In this document: in pieces, positions 47,410-56,851 of the stretch
How the letters are laid out: every line of letters begins with the position of its first letter
Numbering within the stretch: the first letter of the stretch is position 1
Origin: Oceanicoccus sagamiensis
GTDB taxonomy: Bacteria; Pseudomonadota; Gammaproteobacteria; Pseudomonadales; Dasaniaceae
NCBI RefSeq assembly: GCF_002117105.1
Contig: NZ_CP019343.1
Location: 3,286,001-3,350,000 of the forward strand
Length of the DNA: 64,000 bases
Direction: 5' to 3'
Program-made: the position numbers and the translations under genes
Notes under the pieces: model-generated
Databases searched by the model: none
What the model saw: the letters and a program-made list of their open reading frames with translations, nothing else
What the model was told of the DNA's origin: nothing

Positions 47410-48393
47410 ATGAAGTCAGCCGTTGTGCTAATGAACCTGGGAACACCCACTGAACCGACCAAAAAAGCGGTCAGGGCTTTTTTAAAAGAGTTCCTTAGTG
47501 ATCGCCGGGTTGTTGAGATCCCCAAAGTAATATGGATGGTTATCTTATACATGATTATTCTTAATTTTCGTGTACCTCGGGTGACCAAAGCCTATCAAAA
47601 AATCTGGGCAGGGAATGAATCACCGTTGCGTAAAATTACCCGCGGTCAGGCGAGTAAACTGCAACTATTATTCAATAACACCTATGCCAATGCAGAAATG
47701 GTGCCCCAGGCTCATTATGCGATGACCTATTCGGGCCCATCCCTGGCTGCCACAGTAAAACAATTAGAGCAGGACGGTTTTGAGCATATTCTGGTACTAC
47801 CGCTCTATCCCCAGTTCTCTGCCACCACTACCGGCAGCATCTACGATCAAATCAGCCAGATCAATCAGCAGCGTCGCAATATTCCACAGATCCATGTGGT
47901 TAAGCAGTACTTTGATCATCCTCTCTATATAGGTGCATTAGCGAATAGCATTCGCCAACAGTGGCAGACCACCGGTAAACCCGATAAATTATTAATGTCA
48001 TTCCACAGTATTCCGCAAAGTTACAGCGATGCTGGAGATCCTTACTATCAGCAGTGTTTAGCTACGGCGGATTTATTGGCAGAGGCTCTGGAATTACAAA
48101 AAGAAGATTGGAGCATCAGTTTTCAGTCCCGCTTGGGGTTTGCTAAATGGCTGTCCCCGTATACCAGTGAAACCTTAAAAAAGTGGGGCCAGGAAAATAT
48201 TAAGCATGTTGATGTGGTTTGCCCCGCTTTTGCTGCAGATTGCCTGGAGACATTGGAGGAAATCGAAGATGAAAACCGTGAGCTGTTTATGGCCTCTGGC
48301 GGTGAGAATTTTAATTTGATTCCCTGTTTAAATGAAGATGAACAGCATATTGCCATGATGGCTGCGATTGCGGATAAATATTTACCCAAATGA
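47410..48393 (+). CDS. hemH: Ferrochelatase
   Basis: HemH inserts ferrous iron into protoporphyrin IX, the last step to haem. The protein of 327 residues begins with KSAVVLMNLGTPTEPTKKAV. It contains PLRKITRGQASKLQ, the metal-site His in LMSFHSIPQSYSDAGDPYYQ, and the C-terminal block VVCPAFAADCLETLEEIEDE with GENFNLIPCLN. The ATG at 47410 is chosen because the family starts there; the frame reaches back to 47353 with a non-homologous extension. A hairpin (48404-48446) lies just after the stop. Confidence 0.96.
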   Translation: MKSAVVLMNLGTPTEPTKKAVRAFLKEFLSDRRVVEIPKVIWMVILYMIILNFRVPRVTKAYQKIWAGNESPLRKITRGQASKLQLLFNNTYANAEMVPQAHYAMTYSGPSLAATVKQLEQDGFEHILVLPLYPQFSATTTGSIYDQISQINQQRRNIPQIHVVKQYFDHPLYIGALANSIRQQWQTTGKPDKLLMSFHSIPQSYSDAGDPYYQQCLATADLLAEALELQKEDWSISFQSRLGFAKWLSPYTSETLKKWGQENIKHVDVVCPAFAADCLETLEEIEDENRELFMASGGENFNLIPCLNEDEQHIAMMAAIADKYLPK

Positions 48394-48719
48394 TTCCCTG
48401 ACAGCAAAATTCTATGAAAAATTCTGACATCTTCGTAGGATTTTGCCCCAAGCTAAAAAAATATCCCTTCTTAAGTTTTTTTGCCAAAAATTAAAAAAAA
48501 TTGCCGATTTACTCAAAATTGTCCATTTTTTTAAAAAAATGATAGAAAAATCTCAAAAAAACCACTTAAAGTCGTAAAAAACCTTTTTTATTTCCGGTTT
48601 TTGGTCTAAAAATTAAAATGATTTTTTAATAATCAGTGTTAGTTTTCTTATTTGTAGCAATGCAGTATCTATTTAAGGAACCGCGGTAGCACTACCTGGC
48701 CACTTTGAGGAGAAACCTA
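48394..48719. other. AT-rich leader before the histone-like gene
   Basis: A 326-base gap with many A and T runs (A6-A8 and T6-T8 blocks around 48455-48560). Near its start GCAAAATTCTA (48404-48414) can pair with TAGGATTTTGC (48436-48446), one mismatch, which may end hemH transcription. I could not place a clear promoter among the many AT-rich hexamers. No gene is seen. Confidence 0.6.
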
Positions 48720-49748
48720 ATGGCGAAAGCAAAAGCTAAAAAGAAAGCACCAGCTAAGAAGAAGGTGGCCAAGAAGGCACCGGCTAAGAAGGCTGTTGCA
48801 GCACCGGCAGTAGCAAAGGCTGAAGCGGCACTAGCCAAGCTTCAGAAATCCATTGCTGCTGAAAAGAAATCACAAGCAGGGCTTAAGAAGAAGTCTGCGG
48901 CTGCCAAGAAAAAGGCTGCCAAGTCTAAAAAAGCGGCTGATAAGAATGCTGCCAAGCGTGCTCGTGCAGCGGCTAGCAAGTCCGGCGCTAAAGTAGCAGC
49001 TTTACGTGGCAAGGTTTCAGCGGCCAACCTAAGACTGTCTAAAGCTTCAGTTGCAGCCAAGGCCAAAGCGGCTCAGGATGCGGTAAAAGATAAGATTGCG
49101 GCCCGTGCTGCGGCTCAAGCGGCTGCTGATGATGCGGCTCTGGCTAAAGCGACTGCTGCATTTGCTGCTAAGTGGAGTGCCAAGCGCGCCGCTGCCAACG
49201 CCAAGAAGTTAAAGGCTGCAGAGAAGAAAATGATGGCTAAAGCGAAAGCTGATGCCAAGAAAGCGGCTGCTAAAGTAGCTGCTGCCGAGAAGAAAGCGGC
49301 AGCTGCTGCCAAGAAAGCGGCTGCTAAAGCGGCTGCCAAAGCCAAAGCTGCGGAGAAGAAAGCCGCTGCCAAAGCCAAAGCTGCAGAGAAGAAAGCTGCT
49401 GCCAAAGCCAAAGCCGCTGCCAAAAAGGCCGCTGCCAAAGCTAAAAAGGCTAGCAAAAAGAAAGCTGCTCCAAAGAAAAAGGCCGCTAAGAAAAAGCCAG
49501 CGGCTAAAAAGGCCAAAAAGAAGGTAGCCAAGAAGAAGGCTGCCCCTAAGAAGAAGGCCGCCGCCAAGAAAAAGCCTGCCAAGAAGAAGGTAGCTAAGAA
49601 AAAGGTCGTTAAAAAAGCAGCTAAGAAAAAAGCAGCACCCAAGAAGAAGGCCGCGGCCAAGAAAAAGGCAGCACCTAAGAAAAAGGCAGCTCCTAAGAAA
49701 AAAGCCGCCAAGAAAAAGCCAGCCAAGCGTAAAGCGAAGAAGAAGTAA
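48720..49748 (+). CDS. algP: Histone H1/AlgP-like Lys-Ala-rich DNA-binding protein
   Basis: A 342-residue, strongly basic protein made almost entirely of Lys and Ala with some Pro. Residues 1-30 have AKAKAKKKAPAKKKVAKK; the middle (about 35-200) is a predicted long helix with regular K/A spacing. The C-terminal ~100 residues are KKAAPKKKAAAKKKPAKKK-type PAKK repeats, as in eukaryotic H1 tails and Pseudomonas AlgP (AlgR3). Such proteins bind DNA without sequence preference and may compact the chromosome. The ATG at 48720 follows GAGGAG. Repeat-rich coding DNA makes the length prone to change between strains. A strong terminator follows. Confidence 0.88.
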   Translation: MAKAKAKKKAPAKKKVAKKAPAKKAVAAPAVAKAEAALAKLQKSIAAEKKSQAGLKKKSAAAKKKAAKSKKAADKNAAKRARAAASKSGAKVAALRGKVSAANLRLSKASVAAKAKAAQDAVKDKIAARAAAQAAADDAALAKATAAFAAKWSAKRAAANAKKLKAAEKKMMAKAKADAKKAAAKVAAAEKKAAAAAKKAAAKAAAKAKAAEKKAAAKAKAAEKKAAAKAKAAAKKAAAKAKKASKKKAAPKKKAAKKKPAAKKAKKKVAKKKAAPKKKAAAKKKPAKKKVAKKKVVKKAAKKKAAPKKKAAAKKKAAPKKKAAPKKKAAKKKPAKRKAKKK

Positions 49749-49790
49749 TCGCTAAGTAGTCACGTTTGGTTCGATTTTTCGAACAAAAAA

Positions 49791-49821
49791 ACCGCCAATG
49801 TTAGCCGTTGGCGGTTTTTTT
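49791..49821. terminator. Bidirectional rho-independent terminator
   Basis: ACCGCCAA (49791-49798) pairs with TTGGCGGT (49808-49815), flanked by A7 on the left and T7 on the right. It can stop both the histone-like gene (+) and mobA (-). Confidence 0.93.
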
Positions 49822-49866
49822 ATGCCTGTCGATAAGGACATAGGGAGTAGGGCGGTGGAGAGTGCT

Positions 49867-50436
49867 TTAATCGAGTAGGTCTTCGCGGCAATTAAAGTTG
49901 CTAAAAACTCTGGCCGGGTTAGAAAAAGGCACGGCAATACTCTGGTTTAAGCGATACCAGCCTTTCATACTTCGATCTTCACCCAGTAAGTACTGGTTGA
50001 TTGAGGGTAACAGGGTCTTTTTTAACAGTACCGGTAAATAATGCTGCCTGCCCTCGCATTCGGGGTAGGCAATATCCGCGGATTGCTGTGCCATTGCCTC
50101 CTGCAGGCGTTCTACCAGATTGTCAGGCAGCAATGGGGTATCACAGGGGCTAATCAATACATAGTCATACTGTACCAAGGGTATTGCCGCCGCAATGCCC
50201 GCCAGTGGCCCTTGAAAGCCTTCAAGGGAGTCCTTGAATGTGGGGTAACCGAGTTCAGCATAGCGCGCTGTATGTTGATGACAGTTAATCAGTATTTCAT
50301 CGCTTTGGGGTGCTAATTTTGAAATAACATGGTTGATCAGTGGCATGCCTTGCCATTCCAGCAAGCCCTTGTCATCATAATCAAACCGGCGGCTTTGCCC
50401 TCCGGCTAAAATGACCGTGCTAATGCTGGCTTTCAC
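49867..50436 (-). CDS. mobA: Molybdenum cofactor guanylyltransferase
   Basis: MobA links GMP to molybdopterin to form the bis-MGD cofactor of enzymes such as nitrate or formate oxidoreductases. The 189-residue protein has the GTP-binding signature VILAGGQSRRF and DKGLLEWQGMPLINHV, then FQGPLAGIAAAIPL and the metal-binding LISPCDTPLLPDNLV. The GTG at 50436, with GGAG about 9 bases upstream, is preferred over an ATG at 50493, which would add 19 residues with no family match. No other molybdopterin gene lies in the window. Confidence 0.93.
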   Translation of the reverse strand: MKASISTVILAGGQSRRFDYDDKGLLEWQGMPLINHVISKLAPQSDEILINCHQHTARYAELGYPTFKDSLEGFQGPLAGIAAAIPLVQYDYVLISPCDTPLLPDNLVERLQEAMAQQSADIAYPECEGRQHYLPVLLKKTLLPSINQYLLGEDRSMKGWYRLNQSIAVPFSNPARVFSNFNCREDLLD

Positions 50437-50569
50437 TTGGCTAAGACTCCTTTGAACCGCTACCGTTCGTGTAATCGTAGTGATTATACTCACTGCTTTA
50501 AGGTCGAACAGCTTTTTACAGTAAATGTTGCAACAACAGGTTAAAGAAAAACGTTGAAGAAAAAGAATA

Positions 50570-52501
50570 ATGTCCCTTAGCCTGACCCCCAGTGCCGATT
50601 TATTATCCAGCGATGGTCTGTTTGAGCAGCAATGGCCAGCTTTTACTCCAAGGCCTGGTCAGCAGCAGATGGCTGGCCTTGTCGATAGTGCCATGGCCAA
50701 CAAAGACTCCGTAGTTATTGAGGCTGCATCCGGGTCAGGCAAAACCATTGCCTACCTGACACCGATTATTGCCCAGGGCCACAGGGCTATTATTTCCACG
50801 GCCAGCCGCTATTTGCAGCAGCAGCTATACCGTCAGGATATCCCGAGGGTGCAAAAGATAATGGGCACCAGCCATAGCGTGGCTTTATTGCAGGGACGCA
50901 ATCATTATCTATGCCCCTATTATTTAGAAAAAAACCTACAGGCCGATGCTGCTTTAGGCAAACAGCAGCAGGTGGCTTTGGCTCAGCTGGCGCAGCGATA
51001 TCGACAAACCGGTAGCGGTGATTTAGACACCCTGGCTCCAGATCTGAGTAGTGCTATGCGCCGCTATGTCACCAGCAGCCGCGATGACTGCCTGGCAAAG
51101 CAGTGTCCGCATTACGCCCGCTGCCCGCTAATGAGTGTTCGGCAAAAGGCCCAAACAGCGGATATTGTGGTGGTGAATCACAGTGTTTTGTTTACCGATG
51201 CCGTGATGCGGCGCGAGCAGTTGGGAGACTTACTGCCGGAGGCTGATATTGTTGTGGTCGATGAGGCTCACCGGGTCGCTGATTTTGCCCAGGGCATCGT
51301 AGGTCAGCGTCTATCCAGCCGAAAGCTCAAACAATTTTTAGTGGATGCCAGCAAGGCGGTGCATGACCATGCTCCCGAGCAGCGGCAGTTACTCGCTTTT
51401 ATTCAACAACTCGAAAGCGCTCTGGTGGCCTTATCAAGCCAGCTGCCCTCAATGGAAAATTACCGGCCTGAACAGCACAGCCAGATTATCGAACAGTTAA
51501 TAACTGCCTTTGAACGTGTAGGGAAAAATCTATTACCGTTTAAGGATCGTCACCAGCATTTATCAGATGTGTTAGTGAGGTGTCAGCTGTTGCGCGACAA
51601 ACTGCGAGTCATGTCGTCAACGGAGCAATTATGTTGCGTACACGGCAATCAACACGGGTTTATGTTGCAGACTATTCCGTCCCATCTGGCGATGGCATTA
51701 AAGCCCCTGTTTAAAGAAGCCGCGGGTAGCTGGGTTTTTACCTCGGCAACATTATCAGTGGCGGGCAGCGCACAACGTTTTTTGCAATCCCTGGGGCTGG
51801 AAGACACTCACTTCCAACAGGTGGATAGCGCGATTGATTATCAGCGACAAGCACGTTTATTTACCCCACAGATAACCGTGACGCCGGACCATGCTGAGTA
51901 TTGTTTGCAACTGCTTGAACAATTAATGCCGTTGCTGGCAGCCGTCGATGGTCGAGTATTATGTCTGTTTACCAGCTACCGCAATTTAAACGAGGTGGGG
52001 CAGGGCTTACGGGGTTTTATTGACCGCCCTTTGTTGATACAACGTTCGGCCAATGATCAGTCGGCGGGGGACAACTACCGCTTGATAGAGCGCTTTAAGG
52101 CTGTCCCTAACAGTGTCTTGCTGGGGACTGGCAGTTTTTGGGAGGGCCTGGACTTATCCGGCATACCTCTGGCGGCAGTGGTGATCGATAAACTCCCTTT
52201 TGCCCCACCTAGCGACCCCTTTATCGAGTGGCGCACCAATGAATTGGAAAAGCATGGCATTAATAGTTTTGAGCAAGCGATATTACCGGATGCGGTGATT
52301 CGACTAAGACAAGGCTGTGGCCGACTATTGCGGCGTATTTCTGACCGAGGGGTTATAATGATTGCCGACCCGAGGCTTCGCAGCAAAGCCTATGGTGACG
52401 TCTTTATGCAAAGTTTGCCTGCGATGGAACCGCTAAGTAATCTGGCAGAGCTTAAACCCTTTTTACAACACAGTAATAACAGCACAAGTGAGAGTGAATG
52501 A
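50570..52501 (+). CDS. DinG/YoaA-type Fe-S superfamily 2 helicase
   Basis: A 643-residue XPD-like DNA helicase probably acting in repair or in resolving R-loops. The Walker A motif is EAASGSGKTIAYLTP (Lys58). The Fe-S domain has cysteines in LCPYY and CLAKQCPHYARCPLM, giving the four ligands. The DEAH box is VVVDEAHRVADF. C-terminal motifs include GTGSFWEGLDLSGIPL and VIRLRQGCGRLLRRISDRGV. The length and motif set fit E. coli YoaA better than DinG. tsaB overlaps its stop by four bases (ATGA). Confidence 0.94.
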   Translation: MSLSLTPSADLLSSDGLFEQQWPAFTPRPGQQQMAGLVDSAMANKDSVVIEAASGSGKTIAYLTPIIAQGHRAIISTASRYLQQQLYRQDIPRVQKIMGTSHSVALLQGRNHYLCPYYLEKNLQADAALGKQQQVALAQLAQRYRQTGSGDLDTLAPDLSSAMRRYVTSSRDDCLAKQCPHYARCPLMSVRQKAQTADIVVVNHSVLFTDAVMRREQLGDLLPEADIVVVDEAHRVADFAQGIVGQRLSSRKLKQFLVDASKAVHDHAPEQRQLLAFIQQLESALVALSSQLPSMENYRPEQHSQIIEQLITAFERVGKNLLPFKDRHQHLSDVLVRCQLLRDKLRVMSSTEQLCCVHGNQHGFMLQTIPSHLAMALKPLFKEAAGSWVFTSATLSVAGSAQRFLQSLGLEDTHFQQVDSAIDYQRQARLFTPQITVTPDHAEYCLQLLEQLMPLLAAVDGRVLCLFTSYRNLNEVGQGLRGFIDRPLLIQRSANDQSAGDNYRLIERFKAVPNSVLLGTGSFWEGLDLSGIPLAAVVIDKLPFAPPSDPFIEWRTNELEKHGINSFEQAILPDAVIRLRQGCGRLLRRISDRGVIMIADPRLRSKAYGDVFMQSLPAMEPLSNLAELKPFLQHSNNSTSESE

Positions 52502-53193
52502 AATTATTAGCCCTGGATTGTTCCACCGAAGCCTGTTCGGTCGCCTTGCTGGATACTAGTGCAGGTATTGAGCTGGTTGAAAAAACGGAACCAGCCGCTC
52601 GTCAACATACCCAGCGCCTGCTGCCTCTAGTGGATGACTTATTGACAGAGACTGGTGTGTCATTGGCGCAGTTGGACGCGATTGCTTTTGGCCGTGGCCC
52701 TGGTTCCTTTACGGGTTTGAGAATTTGCCTGGGCGCAGTACAAGGTTTGGCCTTTGGCGCTGATGTGCCGGTAGTACCAGTATCGACACTGGCCGCATTG
52801 GCGCAAACCGCAGTCAATGCTGGCCATAGCAGCCCAACGATTTTAAGTACGCTGGATGCACGCATGGATGAAATTTACTGGGCACTTTACCGTGTTCAGG
52901 AGCAGGGCGTTGAGCTACTGGGCCAAGAGCGTCTAAGCGCACCGGAGCAGCTATTGGATCGCCACTCTGCTGACCTTGGCGCAACCATCGCAGTAGGCAG
53001 CGGTTATCACTACCGTGACAGGATTGCCGTCGCGAGCCAATTTAAGCTCTGGGATGGCGCGCTATTGCCCAGTGCGGCGGCCATCGCTCAATTGGCCCAG
53101 CGGGACTATCTGCAGGGCAAGACGTGCCAGGCTGATGAGGCCCTGCCTACCTACCTCCGTGATGAGGTGGCCTGGCAAAAGCAACCACTGTAA
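52498..53193 (+). CDS. tsaB: tRNA threonylcarbamoyladenosine synthesis protein TsaB
   Basis: TsaB partners TsaD and TsaE in making t6A37 in ANN-decoding tRNAs. The 231-residue ASKHA-fold protein starts KLLALDCSTEACSVALLDTS and has FGRGPGSFTGLRICLGAVQG, LAFGADVPVVPVSTLAALAQ and STLDARMDEIYWALY. The ATG overlaps the helicase stop, so the two are translationally coupled, a common arrangement in this group. Confidence 0.96.
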   Translation: MKLLALDCSTEACSVALLDTSAGIELVEKTEPAARQHTQRLLPLVDDLLTETGVSLAQLDAIAFGRGPGSFTGLRICLGAVQGLAFGADVPVVPVSTLAALAQTAVNAGHSSPTILSTLDARMDEIYWALYRVQEQGVELLGQERLSAPEQLLDRHSADLGATIAVGSGYHYRDRIAVASQFKLWDGALLPSAAAIAQLAQRDYLQGKTCQADEALPTYLRDEVAWQKQPL

Positions 53194-53300
53194 AAGGCTG
53201 CTGGATTAATAGGCAGATTCTCTAAAATGGCTATTCACTAAGCGGCTTTAGCTGCTTATAATGGGCCAGCAACTTACCGGGTGAATACAGAGCATACTCC

Positions 53301-53633
53301 GTGCAAATATCCAGTCTACCTATCATTTCGCAGCCTCCAGCGCAGACCCAGCGGCCTGATATTACTGAGCGCGTGCAAAAAGATGTGCAGCGTGACCCCA
53401 CCCGCAACGATGATAACGATTCCCTGGAAGAACTGCGGGCACGCAGTGAAGAAATCCTGCAACAGCGTATAGAATCCAGTGGCGCCAGTAGTGGCGTGCA
53501 GGCCCGGCAACAGGCCCAGGAAGATGGCTTACCGCTAAATACGCAGCGAGCCTTGCAGACCTTTGCTGAGAATAGCCCCTCACCCGAGCAGCAACTGGGC
53601 ATTGAATTGGTGGGTGTTGATACCTTCGCCTAA
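53301..53633 (+). CDS. Small hypothetical hydrophilic protein
   Basis: A 110-residue charged, Gln/Glu-rich protein without membrane segments or cysteines. The start would be a GTG (53301) with a poor ribosome site. It opens with [18 protein letters not shown], has an acidic helix ([20 protein letters not shown]) and ends [16 protein letters not shown]. The composition and its place between tsaB and apeB, with the stop 40 bases before apeB, suggest a real gene. I do not recognise a family. Confidence 0.6.
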   Translation: MQISSLPIISQPPAQTQRPDITERVQKDVQRDPTRNDDNDSLEELRARSEEILQQRIESSGASSGVQARQQAQEDGLPLNTQRALQTFAENSPSPEQQLGIELVGVDTFA

Positions 53634-53673
53634 CCGCCCCCCGACTATATCCGCCTCAAAGGAACCCCCATCG

Positions 53674-54981
53674 ATGGATTTGCAGCAGTTTAATACCGAT
53701 CTATTAACGTTTTTACAATCATCCCCCACACCTTTTCACGCCGTTGAAACCATGACCAAGCACTTGCAGGCGGCAGGCTTTAGCCCATTGCAGGAGGGAG
53801 ATGATTGGCCGGTACCGCAGGCTGGCAGTGCCTATAAATATTATATTGTGCGCAATGATTCATCCATTGTGGCGGTCAATGGCGGTGGCCAATCACCGGT
53901 AAGCAGTGGTTTTAGAATGGTGGGTGCCCATACCGACAGCCCCTGTTTAAAAGTAAAGCCCCAGCCAGAGCTCAATAATAAGGGTTACTTCCAACTAGGA
54001 GTTGAAGTTTATGGCGGTGCTTTGCTGAACCCGTGGTTTGATCGTGATCTCTCACTGGCAGGAAGAGTGAGTTACCAGAATGACCAGGGGCAGCTATGTA
54101 GTGCCCTGATTGATTTTGAGCGGGCGATTGCCGTTATCCCCAGTTTGGCGATTCATCTGGACCGGGAAGCTAATAGTAAGCGTGCAGTCAATGCGCAAAA
54201 AGATATCCCCCCGTTATTAATGCGTAGCGATGAGCCATCGACCGACTTTCGGGAATTATTGCTGGCGCAACTGACGTTGCAGCATCCGGCCGTAAAGGCA
54301 ACAAAAATACTCGACTACGAATTAAGCTTTTACGATGTGCAGCCACCGGCGGTGATTGGCTTAAAAGACGAATTTATTGCCAGCGCACGGTTGGATAATT
54401 TACTGTCCTGCTATATCGGCTTACAGGCCTTGCTGACAGCGGGTGAGCAAAACTGTGTATTAGTCTGCAATGACCATGAAGAAGTCGGTAGCCAGTCATC
54501 GGCGGGAGCGCAGGGCCCGATGTTAAAATCGGTGTTGCGTCGCCTATTGGCTTCAGAGTCCGATTTTGTCCGTGCCATGGATAGCTCCGTGATGATTTCA
54601 GTGGATAATGCCCATGGTGTACATCCGAATTTTTCTGATAAGCACGATGGTAATCATGGCCCCATACTCAACCAGGGGGCAGTGATTAAAATCAATGCCA
54701 ATCAACGCTATGCCAGCAATAGCGAGACCTCGTCGCTATTTCGCCACTGGTCCGAAGCGGCAGGTCAACCGGTACAAGCTTTTGTGGTGAGGTCAGATAT
54801 GGGCTGCGGCAGCACCATTGGCCCGATCACCGCCGGTGAATTAGGTGTAAAAACCGTGGATATTGGGGTGCCGACTTTTGCGATGCATTCGATCAGGGAG
54901 TTGGCGGGTAGCCAGGATGCGTATAGTTTGTTTCGCGTGTTAGAGGTATTTAATCAAGCTGGGGATATGACGGTTAGCTAA
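53674..54981 (+). CDS. apeB: M18-family aspartyl aminopeptidase
   Basis: A 435-residue metallopeptidase that removes N-terminal acidic residues and works as a large tetrahedral complex in the cytoplasm. Metal and catalytic motifs are [69 protein letters not shown] and, near the end, [20 protein letters not shown]. The ATG at 53674 lies after AAAGGAA; the frame is open upstream to 53563, overlapping the preceding gene, but that part is not homologous. Confidence 0.96.
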   Translation: MDLQQFNTDLLTFLQSSPTPFHAVETMTKHLQAAGFSPLQEGDDWPVPQAGSAYKYYIVRNDSSIVAVNGGGQSPVSSGFRMVGAHTDSPCLKVKPQPELNNKGYFQLGVEVYGGALLNPWFDRDLSLAGRVSYQNDQGQLCSALIDFERAIAVIPSLAIHLDREANSKRAVNAQKDIPPLLMRSDEPSTDFRELLLAQLTLQHPAVKATKILDYELSFYDVQPPAVIGLKDEFIASARLDNLLSCYIGLQALLTAGEQNCVLVCNDHEEVGSQSSAGAQGPMLKSVLRRLLASESDFVRAMDSSVMISVDNAHGVHPNFSDKHDGNHGPILNQGAVIKINANQRYASNSETSSLFRHWSEAAGQPVQAFVVRSDMGCGSTIGPITAGELGVKTVDIGVPTFAMHSIRELAGSQDAYSLFRVLEVFNQAGDMTVS

Positions 54982-54991
54982 TGTTGCCTTA

Positions 54992-55031
54992 CCCCCGCGG
55001 AAGCGGGGGCCAAGCATGCCGCCTTAGCGGC
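54992..55031. terminator. Two GC hairpins between convergent genes
   Basis: CCCCCGC (54992-54998) pairs with GCGGGGG (55003-55009), and GCCGC (55018-55022) with GCGGC (55027-55031). They lie between apeB and the convergent cold-shock gene. There is no T-run, so the termination role is only suggested. Confidence 0.45.
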
Positions 55032-55041
55032 AACAACGTGT

Positions 55042-55488
55042 TTATAGTGCTTCTACATCTTCAGCCTGTGGACCTTTATCACCGTCAGTGACGGTAAATT
55101 CAACTTGCTGGCCTTCACGTAATACTCTGCGGCCTTCGCCACGGATAGAGCGAAAGTGAACAAATATATCTTCACCGTTTGAGCGGGTCACAAAACCATA
55201 GCCTTTGCTGACGTTAAACCATTTAACCTCACCCTGTTCACGCCCCTTTGCTGATGGCTTGCTTTTCTTGGCTGCAGGCGCTGATTTTTTGCCTTTGTTT
55301 GCAGGGGAAGGGGCAGAGCTTGTCATGGCTGGGCTGGCCAATGCGACGATAACGCAGCCGATAAAAATAATAACGAAAGCTGTAGGGTTAATAACGCCGT
55401 TCTCTTGTGAGCCGGTAACGCTAGTCAGTATCGCTGCGGTAGCTGCGGCAACGACGGCACTTAAAATGATTCGATATAGTAGGTTCAT
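55042..55488 (-). CDS. Membrane-tethered cold-shock-domain protein
   Basis: A 148-residue protein with two hydrophobic helices at the N terminus (about 4-22 and 36-54), a basic, Pro/Ala/Lys linker (about 58-82) and a full cold-shock domain (about 86-148). The RNA-binding motifs are intact: [15 protein letters not shown] (RNP1), [10 protein letters not shown] (RNP2), then [20 protein letters not shown]. It should anchor a single-stranded nucleic-acid-binding domain to the inner membrane. The nearby soluble cold-shock protein at 58806 shares the FVHFRSI-GEG segment. A known membrane CSD group carries DUF1294; that domain is not seen here. Confidence 0.88.
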   Translation of the reverse strand: MNLLYRIILSAVVAAATAAILTSVTGSQENGVINPTAFVIIFIGCVIVALASPAMTSSAPSPANKGKKSAPAAKKSKPSAKGREQGEVKWFNVSKGYGFVTRSNGEDIFVHFRSIRGEGRRVLREGQQVEFTVTDGDKGPQAEDVEAL

Positions 55489-55740
55489 TGTTGTCTTCTT
55501 TTTGTAAGGTGGAAGAAATCATAAATTAAAGCCAGCTGTTTGCGGTACTGGCCGTCGGCAAGTTTAGCACTAATCGCAGTGATAAGTGGCGATATTCAAT
55601 CTCTGTTGCTAAGCTGCTTAAGGATTAACGCTGGGTGGAGACCTGGTAAGAATAAAATACCGATGGAGAACCCGCTGGCAACGAGCTTGTAGCGGCGCTT
55701 AGATGAATGGATAGCCAGAGACTGGATTGAAATCACAGCT

Positions 55741-56721
55741 ATGATCAATATTATCGGAGCCACGCATCCAGGTCAGCGTGAACACAATGAAGACTGCTTT
55801 GCTGTGGATATGCAGCTGGGGCTCGGTCTGGTTGCCGATGGTATGGGCGGTTATGCATGTGGCGAAGTGGCGAGTGAACTGGTTAAAACCACCGTAGAGG
55901 CCGCTGCAGCAAATAATGAAGGCCTGCGAGAAGCGCTGGCAAGAGCTCATGCCGTTGTTAAAGCAACAGCAGAGGCGGACCCTGACAAACAGGGTATGGG
56001 CTCAACGGCCATCGCCTTTAAATTACAGGGGCTGGATTATGATATCGCCTGGGTTGGCGATAGCCGTGCTTATCTTTGGGATGGCAAGGCGATGCTAAAG
56101 CAAATAACCCGTGATCACTCCTATGTAGAAAACCTGTTGGCTTCTGGCACGATCAGCTATGAAGAGGCCATAAATCACCCCAACCGTAATCTGATTACTC
56201 AAGCTGTGGGTGTTTCCGGCGAAGATGGTCTTGAGATTGGTGTTGCCAGTGGTCGCCTGGCTCCGGGTCAGCAACTTATGATTTGCAGCGATGGTTTAGT
56301 TGATGAAGTGCTGGATTATGATATCGCTAAACTCATGGCTCAGGCGCAAACCCCTGATGAGGCCTTGAATAGCTTAGTTAGAGCCGCCGTGGTTGCCGGT
56401 GGGCATGACAATATCACTGTGGTTATTGCCACCGTGCAAGAGGATGCCGATGGCAGTCAGCCAGCTATTGAGCCTGAGGTTATCCGAACCACCAACCTTA
56501 ACCAGCAGCCAGAGCAACCGACGCAGCCACGTCCGGCTCCCAGTGCTGATATCACCCGTATGGGCGGCTCAGCCCCTCTCTATGATGACACTGATGAGAC
56601 TCTGAATGCTCAGGGCTTATGGGAATCTGTTGTCGATTTTGTGGTACTTAATATCCCCGCTCTTTCAATCGCGGTTATGCTGATTGTGGCAATGGTAGTG
56701 GGTTTATTTTATCTGGCTTAG
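55741..56721 (+). CDS. PP2C-type serine/threonine phosphatase with C-terminal membrane anchor
   Basis: A 326-residue PPM phosphatase. The metal-binding and catalytic motifs are THPGQREHNEDCF, GLVADGMGGYACGEVASE, MGSTAIAF, WVGDSRAYLWDG, RDHSYVENLL, and GGHDNITVVIATV. A Pro/Gln-rich linker follows at about 245-275, then a C-terminal membrane helix (about 300-325, LSIAVMLIVAMVVGLFYLA), which would hold the catalytic domain on the cytoplasmic face. Usually such phosphatases partner a Hanks-type kinase or a type VI secretion cluster; neither is in the window. Confidence 0.93.
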   Translation: MINIIGATHPGQREHNEDCFAVDMQLGLGLVADGMGGYACGEVASELVKTTVEAAAANNEGLREALARAHAVVKATAEADPDKQGMGSTAIAFKLQGLDYDIAWVGDSRAYLWDGKAMLKQITRDHSYVENLLASGTISYEEAINHPNRNLITQAVGVSGEDGLEIGVASGRLAPGQQLMICSDGLVDEVLDYDIAKLMAQAQTPDEALNSLVRAAVVAGGHDNITVVIATVQEDADGSQPAIEPEVIRTTNLNQQPEQPTQPRPAPSADITRMGGSAPLYDDTDETLNAQGLWESVVDFVVLNIPALSIAVMLIVAMVVGLFYLA

Positions 56722-56851
56722 GAAGCTAAGATAAGTTTTTCCTTTCGCTATTGGGGCTCTGCCTGATCTAAAAGCTTTTATGTGTTTGTTTTAAGTTTTT
56801 TGACTACACTGCCGATATGTCCTCTACTGGATTACTCATTTGGGGTTTTTA

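Noticed and set aside
49115-49726. A 203-residue open frame on the minus strand opposite the histone-like gene, rich in Phe, Ala and Leu
   Set aside because: It is the mirror of the Lys/Ala codon repeats (AAG/AAA and GCN read as CTT/TTT and NGC). It has no ribosome site and its composition follows directly from the real gene.
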